From assembly GCA_948896235.1 (NCBI GenBank), contig CAQUUC010000002.1:1-64000 (forward strand): a DNA stretch of 64,000 nucleotides. The letters are read 5' to 3'. A model generated the notes under the pieces. It was not told where the DNA came from and made no database searches. It worked only from the letters and a program-made list of their open reading frames with translations. The position numbers were made by a program, and so were the translations under genes. Source of the stretch: an uncultured Clostridia bacterium. Lineage in GTDB: Bacteria > Bacillota > Clostridia > TANB77 > CAG-508. How positions within the stretch are numbered: the first letter of the stretch is position 1; each line of letters begins with the position of its first letter. Of this stretch, positions 37,210 to 45,956 are shown in pieces.

Positions 37210-38359
37210 ATTTTTTATTTCCTTTTAAATTTCTTAGCATATTTACTGCATTAGATAATTTCTTCACAAAATTATCTATATCTTCTTCGGTATTATATTT
37301 TCCCAAACTTATTCTTATAGGGCTATATTCCTCCAAATTAGCATTACATGCAACTAAAACATATGATGGTTCTGCGAGTTTAGAATTGCATGCAGAACCA
37401 GTACCAATATATATATTATAGCTTTCTAAAACTAACAAGATTTCTTCTCCTTTTACACCTTTAAAAGCTATATTAGTAGTATTGGGTAATCTGTTTTCTA
37501 AATCTCCATAAATATGTATATCTAATATATTATTTTCTATATCTCTTTCTAATTTGTTTCTTAAGTATTCTAATTTAGTATTAATTTCATCTTGTTCTTT
37601 TAAGAGTATTTCTGCAGCTTTACCAAGACCTATTATGTAAGGAACATTTTCCGTTCCCCCACGTTTATTTTCTTCCTGATGCCCAAATATCAAAGGGGTA
37701 AAATGGATTCCACTTTTAATATACAAAACGCCAATTCCTTTTGGAGCATGAATTTTATGTCCTGACATAGATAAAGTATCAATATTCATTTCTTTAACAT
37801 CAATTTTCATTTTGCCAATAGCTTGAACTGAATCACAATGGAACAGAATACTATGGTTTTTAGCAATTTCACCAATTTCTTTAATAGGAAAAATATTGCC
37901 AAGTTCATTGTTAGCCATCATAATTGCGATTAGTAAAGTATCATCAGTAATAGAAGCTCTTAATTCCTCTAAATCTATTCTTCCTTCTGTATCAACAGAT
38001 AAATAAGTTATTCTATAGCCAATACTTTCAAGATATTTCATAGTTTCTATTATTGAAGCATGTTCAACTTTAGTAGTTATAATGTGTTTTTTTAACGGAT
38101 TATTTCTAATAGCACTCATTATAGCAGTAACATTACTTTCACTAGCACAACTTGTAAAAACAATTTCATTTTCATTTGCATTTAATAATTTAGCAACATT
38201 TTTTCTAGCTAAAGTAATTTTATCTTTAATATCTTTACCAAATGAATATATACTATTAGGATTACCATAATCTTCTTTTAAGTATGGTAACATTGCATTT
38301 AAAACCTCATCATCGCATTTTGTAGTGGCATTATTATCTAAGTATATTTTTGAATTCAT
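37199..38359 (-). CDS. cysteine desulfurase (NifS/IscS-like)
   Basis: PLP enzyme that removes sulphur from cysteine for Fe-S clusters or tRNA thiolation. The 386-residue product has YLDNNATTKCDDEVL at the start, the PLP lysine in SMSGHKIHAPKGIGVLYI, the HCDSVQAIGK motif and the active-site Cys loop GTGSACNSKLAEPS. The start is the ATG at 38359 with GGAGG eight bases ahead. It heads an operon with an unknown 130-residue gene and a ferredoxin/thioredoxin protein. No adjacent nifU-like scaffold; mnmA, a possible sulphur acceptor, lies 7 kb away. Confidence 0.9.
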   Translation of the reverse strand: MNSKIYLDNNATTKCDDEVLNAMLPYLKEDYGNPNSIYSFGKDIKDKITLARKNVAKLLNANENEIVFTSCASESNVTAIMSAIRNNPLKKHIITTKVEHASIIETMKYLESIGYRITYLSVDTEGRIDLEELRASITDDTLLIAIMMANNELGNIFPIKEIGEIAKNHSILFHCDSVQAIGKMKIDVKEMNIDTLSMSGHKIHAPKGIGVLYIKSGIHFTPLIFGHQEENKRGGTENVPYIIGLGKAAEILLKEQDEINTKLEYLRNKLERDIENNILDIHIYGDLENRLPNTTNIAFKGVKGEEILLVLESYNIYIGTGSACNSKLAEPSYVLVACNANLEEYSPIRISLGKYNTEEDIDNFVKKLSNAVNMLRNLKGNKKYEK

Positions 38360-38539
38360 ATACTTTACCTCCAAAATATTAATACAATTATAATTATACT
38401 ACAAAAATTTTAAAATTACTATATTTACTAGAGTTCTTTCATCATATAAAGTAACATTTTTTATTTGAGCTTTGTCTAGATTAACTATTCTCACTTTAGA
38501 AAGTTATATGTGCAATTTCAATTATCCATATTACTAAAT

Positions 38540-38589
38540 AAAAAATAAAGAACACATTACCCTCTCTAGTAATATGTTCTCTATTTTTT
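38540..38589 (-). terminator. terminator of the MATE-kinase gene
   Basis: The long stem, with arms 38540-38560 and 38569-38589 and two mismatches, begins at the stop codon of the minus-strand gene, with a T-rich 3' side. Confidence 0.75.
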
Positions 38590-40604
38590 TATTTTTTCAC
38601 ACCTACATTGTTACGTTCTATTATCATTTTTTCAATAGTTTTAACTGTTTTTTCTATTCCAAGCTTATCTACATTTATACTAAAGTCATAATTATCTAAA
38701 TCTTTCCAAACCTGTCCTGTATAGTGCTTATAATGATTTGCTCTTGCTTTATTTATCTTATTGATTTCTTTTAATGCATTTTTTTCTTCTAAGCCATAAT
38801 ATTTTACTGTTCTTTTAACTTTTCCCTCATCATCACTATATAAGAAAATTTTAAATACATTTTCTTGTTCTTTTAATATGTAATCAGCACATCTGCCAAC
38901 AATTACACAAGAACCCTTTTTTGCTATTTCTTTAATGGCATTTGTTTCTGCAATAAATAAATTATCATCATTTGTTAAATTATTATAATATTGTGAATTG
39001 AAGTTCGATAATAATTTATCTGTTATACTTTGTTCTTTTTCTTCAATATATGCTGCTGATAATCCACTTTCATTTGATACCATCATTATTAAATCTTTAT
39101 CATATAATTTTATTCCTAGTTTTTCAGCAAGTATTTTTCCAACATATCTACCTCCAGAACCATATTCACGATTAATTGTAATTATTAAATCGCTTTTTTC
39201 ATTTGAAGTTTCTTTTGGATTTTCTATCTTTTCTTCTTTTTCATTTTTATTTTCAGCCTCATTAAATTTCTTTACTTGAAAAACTAATAAAGTAACTGCT
39301 ATTAAAAATGCTAATCCATCTGCTACTGGTCCTGCATATAAAACTCCCATAACTCCATAGAATTTTGATAGTATTATAGCTGCTGGTATATAAAATAGAA
39401 TTTGTCTAGATAATGTAAGAAAAGCAGATTTAGTTGGTTTTCCAACTGCTTGGAAGAATATACCTGATGAAATTTGAATTCCATTACATAGAGTTAACAT
39501 TAAGAAAATTCTAAATGTTAGGCAAGCAAACTCATTATATAGTTCATCTCCAGAACCAAATATACTAATTAGTTTTTCTGGTATTGTTTGAAATAGTGTG
39601 AATGATACTATTGACACTAATGTACTTAATAATAGCACATATTTTAATGTTTGTTTTACTCTATCATATTTCTTTGCTCCATAATTATATCCAACAATTG
39701 GTTGACTTCCTGCTGAAATTCCTATAATGATGCTTATTAAAATCATATTGACTTTCATTACAATTCCATGAACAGTAATTGGTATTTCTGTACCAAATTT
39801 GCTACTTGCTCCATAAATGTTATATAGTGTATTTTGTGCTGTAATAACTATTACAATTGCCATTTGTGTAATAAATGAAGATATTCCAAGCATTGCTACA
39901 TTTTTTATTAATTTAAAAGAAACTTTAAAGCTATTTTTGGTAATTTCTATGCTTTTAAATTTCTTCAAATAAAGTATATTAATTAAAAAAGTTACCATTT
40001 GACTAATAATAGTTGCAAGTGCTGCTCCTTTAATTCCCATATCAAATACAAATATAGAAATTGGATCTAATATAATGTTTAAAACAGCACCAATAATCAT
40101 AGATGTCATTGCATACTTTGGCGAACCATCTGCTCTTATTATTGAGTTTAGAGTAGTTCCTATCATCATAAATGGAATACCAATAGCAATTATATAGCCA
40201 TAATCCATAGCATATTGTCTTAAGCTATCTGTTCCTCCAAATAGAGTGATTAAGTTTGGTAAAAATATTAGAATAAGTATGCCTAATATGATAGATAAAA
40301 TAACAGATGCTATGATTCCATTTCCTACACCACGTTCTGCTTCTTTTTTCTTTTTCTCTCCTAGTTTTAAACTTAAATATGCTGATGTTCCATCTCCAAA
40401 CATTAATGCAACTGATAGACATATTACAGTTATTGGGAAAATAATATTTGTTGCACCATTTCCTAAATAGTCCACTCCCCATCCAATAAATATTTGGTCA
40501 ATTATATTATATAGTGCATTTACTACTAATGAAATAATACATGGTACAGAAAATGCCATTAATAATTTACCTATTTTTTCTTTTCCTAAATCTAATTGTT
40601 TCAT
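38589..40604 (-). CDS. MATE efflux transporter fused to a cytidylate kinase-like domain
   Basis: Residues 1-450 are a 12-helix MATE/NorM-type multidrug exporter (start MKQLDLGKEKIGKLLMAFSV; FKIFLMLTLCNGIQ region). After a Lys/Glu linker (residues 455-480) comes a cytidylate kinase-like P-loop domain: INREYGSGGRYVGKILAEKL, a kinase-like lid region (FLYSDDEGKVKRTVKYY) and NKARANHYKHYTGQVW. Length about 671. The start chosen is the ATG at 40604 (AGGGAGAAA before it); a longer frame from 40649 covers an attenuator-like hairpin. Such fusions exist in other gut Clostridia; why a kinase is attached to the exporter is unknown. Confidence 0.85.
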   Translation of the reverse strand: MKQLDLGKEKIGKLLMAFSVPCIISLVVNALYNIIDQIFIGWGVDYLGNGATNIIFPITVICLSVALMFGDGTSAYLSLKLGEKKKKEAERGVGNGIIASVILSIILGILILIFLPNLITLFGGTDSLRQYAMDYGYIIAIGIPFMMIGTTLNSIIRADGSPKYAMTSMIIGAVLNIILDPISIFVFDMGIKGAALATIISQMVTFLINILYLKKFKSIEITKNSFKVSFKLIKNVAMLGISSFITQMAIVIVITAQNTLYNIYGASSKFGTEIPITVHGIVMKVNMILISIIIGISAGSQPIVGYNYGAKKYDRVKQTLKYVLLLSTLVSIVSFTLFQTIPEKLISIFGSGDELYNEFACLTFRIFLMLTLCNGIQISSGIFFQAVGKPTKSAFLTLSRQILFYIPAAIILSKFYGVMGVLYAGPVADGLAFLIAVTLLVFQVKKFNEAENKNEKEEKIENPKETSNEKSDLIITINREYGSGGRYVGKILAEKLGIKLYDKDLIMMVSNESGLSAAYIEEKEQSITDKLLSNFNSQYYNNLTNDDNLFIAETNAIKEIAKKGSCVIVGRCADYILKEQENVFKIFLYSDDEGKVKRTVKYYGLEEKNALKEINKINKARANHYKHYTGQVWKDLDNYDFSINVDKLGIEKTVKTIEKMIIERNNVGVKK

Positions 40605-40639
40605 TTTTTCTCCCTTCTTTACTATATTTTTGCACAAAA

Positions 40640-40662
40640 AACAACACATTAAATGTGTTGTT
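40640..40662 (-). promoter_or_regulatory. terminator-like hairpin in the leader of the MATE gene
   Basis: On the minus strand AACAACACAT, TTA, ATGTGTTGTT is followed by TTTTG, only about 35 bases before the start codon. Another CACTAT/ATAGTG hairpin precedes it. A premature terminator in an exporter leader suggests attenuation. Confidence 0.5.
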
Positions 40663-40852
40663 CGTTAGTCACTATTTTTATAGTGTGCGTTTCCATTACT
40701 TATTTTAGATTTATATTTTACAACATTTTGTAGAATATTGTCAATAGTTTTTATAGTTTAATTTTACACACGCTCATTTTTTAATTTTATTGCTTTTAGT
40801 GAAACAAAGTTCTAATAAAAATAATCTTTTATTATGAAAGGAGGATCATTTT

Positions 40853-40891
40853 ATGTTCTATAAAAGGAGGATTATCTATGTCTTCATATGA
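40853..40891 (+). CDS. 12-residue leader-like peptide
   Basis: ATG after a perfect GAAAGGAGGATC site encodes MFYKRRIIYVFI. The ribosome binding site of the next frame (AAAGGAGGATT) lies inside it and its stop overlaps the next gene's first codons, suggesting coupling. Confidence 0.4.
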   Translation: MFYKRRIIYVFI

Positions 40892-40967
40892 CTTAATTTG
40901 GTTATTAATACAAGAAATATTAAAAAACAATTCAAAGACAAACAACCAATTCAAAGAGGAAAAATAG
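40878..40967 (+). CDS. 29-residue peptide with own Shine-Dalgarno and terminator
   Basis: The sequence MSSYDLIWLLIQEILKNNSK and a Lys/Glu end follow a strong AAAGGAGGATTATCT. It is an amphipathic helix candidate. A terminator follows 13 bases after the stop. It is probably a real micro-protein, but of unknown function. Confidence 0.5.
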   Translation: MSSYDLIWLLIQEILKNNSKTNNQFKEEK

Positions 40968-40980
40968 TCTTACTATTGAT

Positions 40981-41008
40981 AAAAAGAGCAGTTGATACTG
41001 CTCTTTTT
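40981..41008. terminator. bidirectional terminator
   Basis: AAAAAGAGCAG, TTGATA, CTGCTCTTTTT. It serves the small peptide gene on the plus strand and rimO on the minus strand. Confidence 0.85.
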
Positions 41009-41016
41009 ATCATTTT

Positions 41017-42333
41017 TCAATTTTCTTCAAATTTTCCGACTAAATCATAGTCTCTAACTTCAGTTATTTTGCAATTTACAAACTCACCTATTTTATCTTT
41101 ACTCTTATTTTCATTTTCTATAAAAACAACTCCGTCCATATCTGGAACATCCATATACGTTCTTCCTATGTAATATTTTCCGTCAAATGAAACTCCTTCA
41201 ATTAAAGTTTTATATACTTTACCAATTTTACTTTCTAAATTATTTTTTGATATTTCTTGTTGTACTTTCATTATTTTATTATATCTACTTTTTTTAGTTT
41301 GAGGATGAATTTGCTCTTTTAATCTTGCTGCAGGTGTACCGTCTTCTTTTGAATACATAAATGCACCTAATTTATCAAATTTAGTTTCTTTAATAAATTC
41401 ATAAAGTTTATTAAAGTCTTCTGTAGTTTCTCCTGGAAATCCAACAATTACAGTAGTTCTTAATATAACTTCTGGTATTTCTTTTCTTATATTTTTCATT
41501 AAATCTTTTATTGTTTCTTCATTACTTTTTCTATTCATTCTTTTTAATACTGTATTAGATATGTGTTGAATTGGTATATCAAAATATTTACATATTTTAT
41601 CATTATTTTTTACAACCTTAATTAATTCCTCTGTTATTGTTTCTGGATAAGAATATAAAAATCTAACCCATTCAATTCCTTCTATTTTACAAAGTCTATC
41701 TAAAAGTTCTGCAAGTTTTGGTTTGCCATATATATCAATACCATATTTGGTTGTATCTTGTGCAATTACTATTAATTCTTTTATTCCTTTATTTGCAAGC
41801 TCTTTTGCTTCTTTTAATATATCTTCTATTTTTCTACTAACAAATGGACCTCTAATATTAGGGATTGCACAATAGGTACACCTATTACTACAGCCTTCTG
41901 CTATTTTTAAATATGCCATTTTATCCCCTGTAGTTATAACTCTTTTATCATATTCTAAACTACAACTTGATGTTTTTTCTTCTGTAAGAATAAGTTTTTC
42001 TACTTCTTTCCAAAATTTATTATAATCATCACATGATATAAATAAATCTACTTCTGGTAATGCTGCCTCAAGTTCTTCTTTATATCTTTTAACTAAACAA
42101 CCTGTAGCTATAATATATTTACATCTATTCTTTTTATATTCTGCCATTTCTAAAATTGTATTGATTGCTTCTTCTTTAGCACTTTCTATAAATCCACAAG
42201 TATTTATTAATATTATATCTGCAACACTTGGATTATTTACAATATTATATGCTTGTTCTTTAAATAATCCTATCATCATTTCTGTGTCTACTAAATTTTT
42301 ACTACATCCTAATGATACAAATCCTATATTCAT
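41017..42333 (-). CDS. rimO: ribosomal protein S12 methylthiotransferase
   Basis: RimO is a radical-SAM enzyme that thiomethylates an Asp of S12. The 438-residue protein has the N-terminal UPF0004 cluster cysteines (SLGCSKNLVD, NTCGFIESA), the radical-SAM CSNRCTYCAIP, and a C-terminal TRAM domain. LGCSKNxVD favours RimO over MiaB. Ribosome binding site AGGAAGAAAA. The gene is convergent with the small peptide gene and divergent from deoD. All CGG here are out of frame (GAC GGA, GTC GGA). Confidence 0.92.
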   Translation of the reverse strand: MNIGFVSLGCSKNLVDTEMMIGLFKEQAYNIVNNPSVADIILINTCGFIESAKEEAINTILEMAEYKKNRCKYIIATGCLVKRYKEELEAALPEVDLFISCDDYNKFWKEVEKLILTEEKTSSCSLEYDKRVITTGDKMAYLKIAEGCSNRCTYCAIPNIRGPFVSRKIEDILKEAKELANKGIKELIVIAQDTTKYGIDIYGKPKLAELLDRLCKIEGIEWVRFLYSYPETITEELIKVVKNNDKICKYFDIPIQHISNTVLKRMNRKSNEETIKDLMKNIRKEIPEVILRTTVIVGFPGETTEDFNKLYEFIKETKFDKLGAFMYSKEDGTPAARLKEQIHPQTKKSRYNKIMKVQQEISKNNLESKIGKVYKTLIEGVSFDGKYYIGRTYMDVPDMDGVVFIENENKSKDKIGEFVNCKITEVRDYDLVGKFEEN

Positions 42334-42444
42334 TTTCTTCCTCTTTCTTTAAAATATATATAATTTTATCACATTTTGTCGCCTTTTTCTAGACTATTTT
42401 ATAATATTTAGTATATAATAGTTATAATTTAAGGAGGTTTTATT

Positions 42445-43165
42445 ATGACACCACATATTGAAGCAAAAAAAGGAGAAATCGCAAAAACTGTATTAATGCC
42501 TGGCGATCCACTTCGTGCAAAATTAATTGCTGATAATTTTTTAGAAAATGCTACGCTTGTAAATTCCGTTCGTAACATTTTTGCATATACAGGCTTATAT
42601 AAAGGAAAAGAAATAACTGTTATGGCTTCACGGAATGGGAATGCCTAGTATGGGAATTTATTCTTATGAATTATTTAAATTTTATGATGTAGAAAATATA
42701 ATAAGGTTAGGTTCTTGTGGAGGATATAATAAAGATTTAAATTTATTTGATTTAGTACTTGTAGATAATTCTTATACAGAAGGTAATTATGCTTTAAGTA
42801 TAAATAATTCTGACTGTCATTTCATAAATTCAAGTAATGAATTAAATTCTGTAATTGAAGCTACTGCAAAATCAATAGATATATCTATAAAAAAATCTAA
42901 TATTGCTTGTGGTGAAGTTTTCGATGCTTATATGAATGATATGTCTAAATACTTAGAAAGATTACCAAAAGAATATAATATCTCAGGTGCTGAAATGGAA
43001 GCTTTTGCGTTATTTTATAATGCAAAATTATTAAATAAAAAGGCAAGTTGTATTCTCACTGTTGTTGATTCATATTTTTATAATGAAAATATATCGGCTG
43101 ATGCTAGACAAAACTCATTAAATCAAATGATTAAACTTGGACTTGAAAGTGCTATTAGATTATAA
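42445..43165 (+). CDS. deoD: purine-nucleoside phosphorylase (DeoD type), +1 shift at CGGA
   Basis: DeoD cleaves purine nucleosides with phosphate. The N-terminal part (TPHIEAKKGEIAKTVLMPGD, RAKLIADNFLENA) and C-terminal part (MGIYSYELFKFYDVENIIRL, GAEMEAFALF) lie in two frames joined at GCT TCA CGG AAT (CGG at 42631-42633). Skipping the C gives SGMGMPSMG, the conserved substrate-binding glycine loop, for 239 residues in total, a normal size. The zero frame stops six codons later. The start is the ATG after AAGGAGG. A terminator follows. Confidence 0.93.
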
Positions 43166-43185
43166 TTATAAGTTAAAATTTATAT

Positions 43186-43222
43186 AAAAAATGATTAAAA
43201 ACTTGATTTTTAGTCATTTTTT
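43186..43222 (+). terminator. terminator of deoD
   Basis: The AAAAAATGATTAAAA stem pairs with TTTTAGTCATTTTTT across a short loop, then a T-run. Confidence 0.7.
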
Positions 43223-43267
43223 TTGTATAGTATAGTTTAGAATTTTATTATAAAGGAGATTTTATAT

Positions 43268-44191
43268 ATGGAAAATAAAACATTAATTTTTGGACATAAA
43301 AATCCAGATACAGATTCAATCTGTTCTAGTTTAGTTATGGAAAAATTTGATAAAAATTTAGGCTTTGATGTAGAAGCTGTAAGACTTGGTGAAGTTAATA
43401 AAGAAACAGCTTATGTATTAAATTATTTAGGAATTGAAGCACCAAGAATGATATCTTGTGTTGAAGATGGACAAGCTGTAGTTTTAGTAGATCACAACGA
43501 ATTTTCACAAAGCGTAGATGGAATTGAAAAAGCAAAAATTGAAACAGTAGTAGATCATCATAGAATTGCAAACTTCCAAACAGCTGAGCCACTATATTAT
43601 AGAGCAGAACCAGTAGGTTGTACATCTACTATTCTTTACAAAAAATTTAAAGAAGAAAATATGACAATTGAGAAAAAAGAAGCCGTTTTAATGCTTTCTG
43701 CAATTGTATCAGATACATTGTTATTCAAATCACCAACTTGTACCAAAGAAGATATAATTGCGTGTGAAGAACTTGCTAAAATTGCTGAAATTGATGTTAA
43801 TACATATGGATTAGATATGTTAAAGGCAGGAACTGACTTAAGTGATTTTACACCTGACGGGTTAATTAATATTGATTCAAAAGAATTCGCAAATGGAGAT
43901 TTTAAATTCCAAGTTGCTCAAGTAAATACTGCTTGTATTGAAGATGTATTAAAAGGTAAGACTGAAATTGAAAATGCTATTCAAAACTTTATAAATTCTA
44001 ATGGATTAAATTTATTTGTATTTTTAATTACAGATATTATAAATAGTAATTCTCAATGTATTGTTTTAGGTAATAATACAGAGGCATTTGAGAAAGCATT
44101 TAATACAACATTAGAAGACAATATGTCATTTTTAGAGGGTGTTGTTTCTAGAAAGAAACAAGTTGCTCCTGTTATTTTAAATAATATATAG
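43268..44191 (+). CDS. ppaC: manganese-dependent inorganic pyrophosphatase
   Basis: Family II (DHH) pyrophosphatase. The motifs are FGHKNPDTDSICSSLV, VLVDHNEFSQS and VDHHRIANF in the DHH domain, SDTLLFKSPT, and a C-terminal DHHA2 domain that ends with SRKKQ. The 307-residue length is typical of the non-CBS form. The start follows AAGGAGATT. One CGG crosses codons (GAC GGG). Single gene with terminators on both sides. Confidence 0.96.
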   Translation: MENKTLIFGHKNPDTDSICSSLVMEKFDKNLGFDVEAVRLGEVNKETAYVLNYLGIEAPRMISCVEDGQAVVLVDHNEFSQSVDGIEKAKIETVVDHHRIANFQTAEPLYYRAEPVGCTSTILYKKFKEENMTIEKKEAVLMLSAIVSDTLLFKSPTCTKEDIIACEELAKIAEIDVNTYGLDMLKAGTDLSDFTPDGLINIDSKEFANGDFKFQVAQVNTACIEDVLKGKTEIENAIQNFINSNGLNLFVFLITDIINSNSQCIVLGNNTEAFEKAFNTTLEDNMSFLEGVVSRKKQVAPVILNNI

Positions 44192-44217
44192 TTTTTTAAT
44201 TCATTTATAGAAAAAAC

Positions 44218-44247
44218 AAAACGTATTACAAAAAAGTAATACGTTTT
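44218..44247. terminator. bidirectional terminator
   Basis: AAAACGTATTAC, six bases, GTAATACGTTTT. It lies between convergent ppaC and the coiled-coil gene. Confidence 0.85.
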
Positions 44248-44253
44248 TATCTT

Positions 44254-44703
44254 CTAAAGTATTGGTATAAACTTTGGTGTTTTATTTTCTATTTTACATA
44301 TACGTCTTTCGTGGTCGTTTAATACCTTTTCTACCATCCTACGTTGTTTTTCCACACTTTGTATTATTGTACCACAGTTTTCTACTACCGCTCCTTCAGC
44401 TTCATCAATTTTAGCTTTAACTTGTGATATTTCTGCTTTAAATTCTGCTCTTAACTCTTCTTTTGCATCTTTTATCTCTTCTTTTAATTCTTGTTTCACC
44501 TCTGTTATTTCTTCTTTTAGTTCTTCCTTAATATCATGCATTTCTTCCCAAGTTTTGATTTGGTTTCTATACAACTCCTTTATTTGTTGTTGCATACCTC
44601 CCATTTGGTTTTGCATCCCATCAAATTGTCCTTGTAAACTGTCGACTTTACTAGCAATAATGCTAACTTGTGATAAAATTTGTTTCGCTACGTTTTCTTC
44701 CAT
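44254..44703 (-). CDS. coiled-coil protein, second of its kind in the window
   Basis: The 149-residue protein is nearly all coiled coil (QQQIKELYRNQIKTWEEMHD, then ELKEEITEVKQELKEEI), with a Met/Gln/Gly repeat (GMQNQMGGMQQQ) near residues 29-40 and a C-terminal globular end (KPIL-like, ERRICKIENK). It resembles the protein at 24036 in its N-terminus, its single-gene layout and a promoter full of palindromes. No enzymatic motif. It could be a tail-fibre-like or regulatory helix, but the function is unknown. Confidence 0.65.
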   Translation of the reverse strand: MEENVAKQILSQVSIIASKVDSLQGQFDGMQNQMGGMQQQIKELYRNQIKTWEEMHDIKEELKEEITEVKQELKEEIKDAKEELRAEFKAEISQVKAKIDEAEGAVVENCGTIIQSVEKQRRMVEKVLNDHERRICKIENKTPKFIPIL

Positions 44704-44751
44704 AAAAATTCCTACCTTTCTATATTTGGGGTTAAATATTTTGTTTTAGTA

Positions 44752-44804
44752 AATTTGACAAAATATTTTTTGTATACTTATTTTAATATACAAATTGTCA
44801 AATT
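44752..44804 (-). promoter_or_regulatory. nested palindromes over the promoter of the 44254 gene
   Basis: AATTTGACAA (44752) and TTGTCAAATT (44795) form an outer inverted repeat; TTGTATA (44770) and TATACAA (44787) form an inner one. TTGACA (44801-44796, minus) and TATACA (44776-44771) could be the promoter with a long 19-base spacer. The dyads could be repressor operators. Confidence 0.5.
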
Positions 44805-44855
44805 GCAAGTAAAAATCAAAATATTTTACAAGAACTTTTCGACAAATTTTGACAC

Positions 44856-45923
44856 TTATAAAATTTTTCCTCCACCTACTACTATATCTCCTTTATAAAA
44901 AACAACTGATTGACCTCTAGTTATAGCCCTTTGTGGATTTTCAAATTCTACCTTTACTTTATCTTCTTCTACTGGTATAATTTTTGCTTTCGCTTCTTTT
45001 GCCCTATATCTTATTTTAGCTGTTACTTCCATTGGTTTATCTAATTTATCAAATAATAAAAAGTTAAGCTCACTTGCATATAATTCTTTTTTATATAATT
45101 CTTCTTCTGTTCCTACTATTACTTGATTTTCTTCTTTTTTCAAATCAACAACATATAATGGTTCTTTATATGAAATTCCTAATCCTTTTCTTTGGCCTAT
45201 TGTATAATATATTAGTCCATTATGCTTTCCTAATATTTCTCCTTTTTTAGTCACTATATTTCCTTTCTTTAGAGAATTTTTCATATTCTTTATTAAAAAA
45301 TCTGTATACTTATTATTAGGTATAAAACATACTTCTTGACTATCTGGTTTTTTAGCTACTAGCAATCCATGTTTTTCGGCAATATTTCTAACTTCTTGTT
45401 TATCAGTATAATTTTGTAGAGGAAATAGCATTTTGGGAATTACTGTTTTGGGTATTCCATATAAAAAGTAAGTTTGATCTTTTGCTAACTCATTTGATTT
45501 TTTTAAAACATATTGATTATATTCTTCGTCAAACTCCGTTTTAGCATAATGCCCTGTTGATATATAATCGCATCCTAATTCCATTGCTTTTTTATAAAAT
45601 AAATCAAATTTTATGTGTTTATTACATTCAATACATGGATTTGGAGTTTTTGTGCATCCATAGCATTTAATAAAATCCTCTATTACATATTTCTTAAATT
45701 CTTCTTTATAATTTAATGTATAATGAGGAATTTCTAATTTATCACACACTCTTTTTGCATCGTAGACAGCGCTTAGAGAACAACATCCACTTTCTATATT
45801 ACTTGTTTCATCTTGCCACAATTCCATTGTAGCACCGATTACTTCATATCCTGCTTCTTTTAATAGAATTGCAGATACAGAACTATCTACTCCTCCACTC
45901 ATTCCTAATAATACTTTTTTCAT
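44856..45923 (-). CDS. mnmA: tRNA-uridine 2-sulfurtransferase
   Basis: MnmA thiolates U34 of Lys, Glu and Gln tRNAs. The 355-residue protein has the PP-loop GMSGGVDSSVSAILL, the catalytic Cys pair in GCTKTPNPCIECN and SQEVCFIPNN, and IGQRKGLGISY. Usual size. Start about 33 bases after hslO's end. No in-frame CGG. Confidence 0.96.
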   Translation of the reverse strand: MKKVLLGMSGGVDSSVSAILLKEAGYEVIGATMELWQDETSNIESGCCSLSAVYDAKRVCDKLEIPHYTLNYKEEFKKYVIEDFIKCYGCTKTPNPCIECNKHIKFDLFYKKAMELGCDYISTGHYAKTEFDEEYNQYVLKKSNELAKDQTYFLYGIPKTVIPKMLFPLQNYTDKQEVRNIAEKHGLLVAKKPDSQEVCFIPNNKYTDFLIKNMKNSLKKGNIVTKKGEILGKHNGLIYYTIGQRKGLGISYKEPLYVVDLKKEENQVIVGTEEELYKKELYASELNFLLFDKLDKPMEVTAKIRYRAKEAKAKIIPVEEDKVKVEFENPQRAITRGQSVVFYKGDIVVGGGKIL

Positions 45924-45956
45924 TCTATTTCATTCCCTTTACTATATTTAGTTCAA

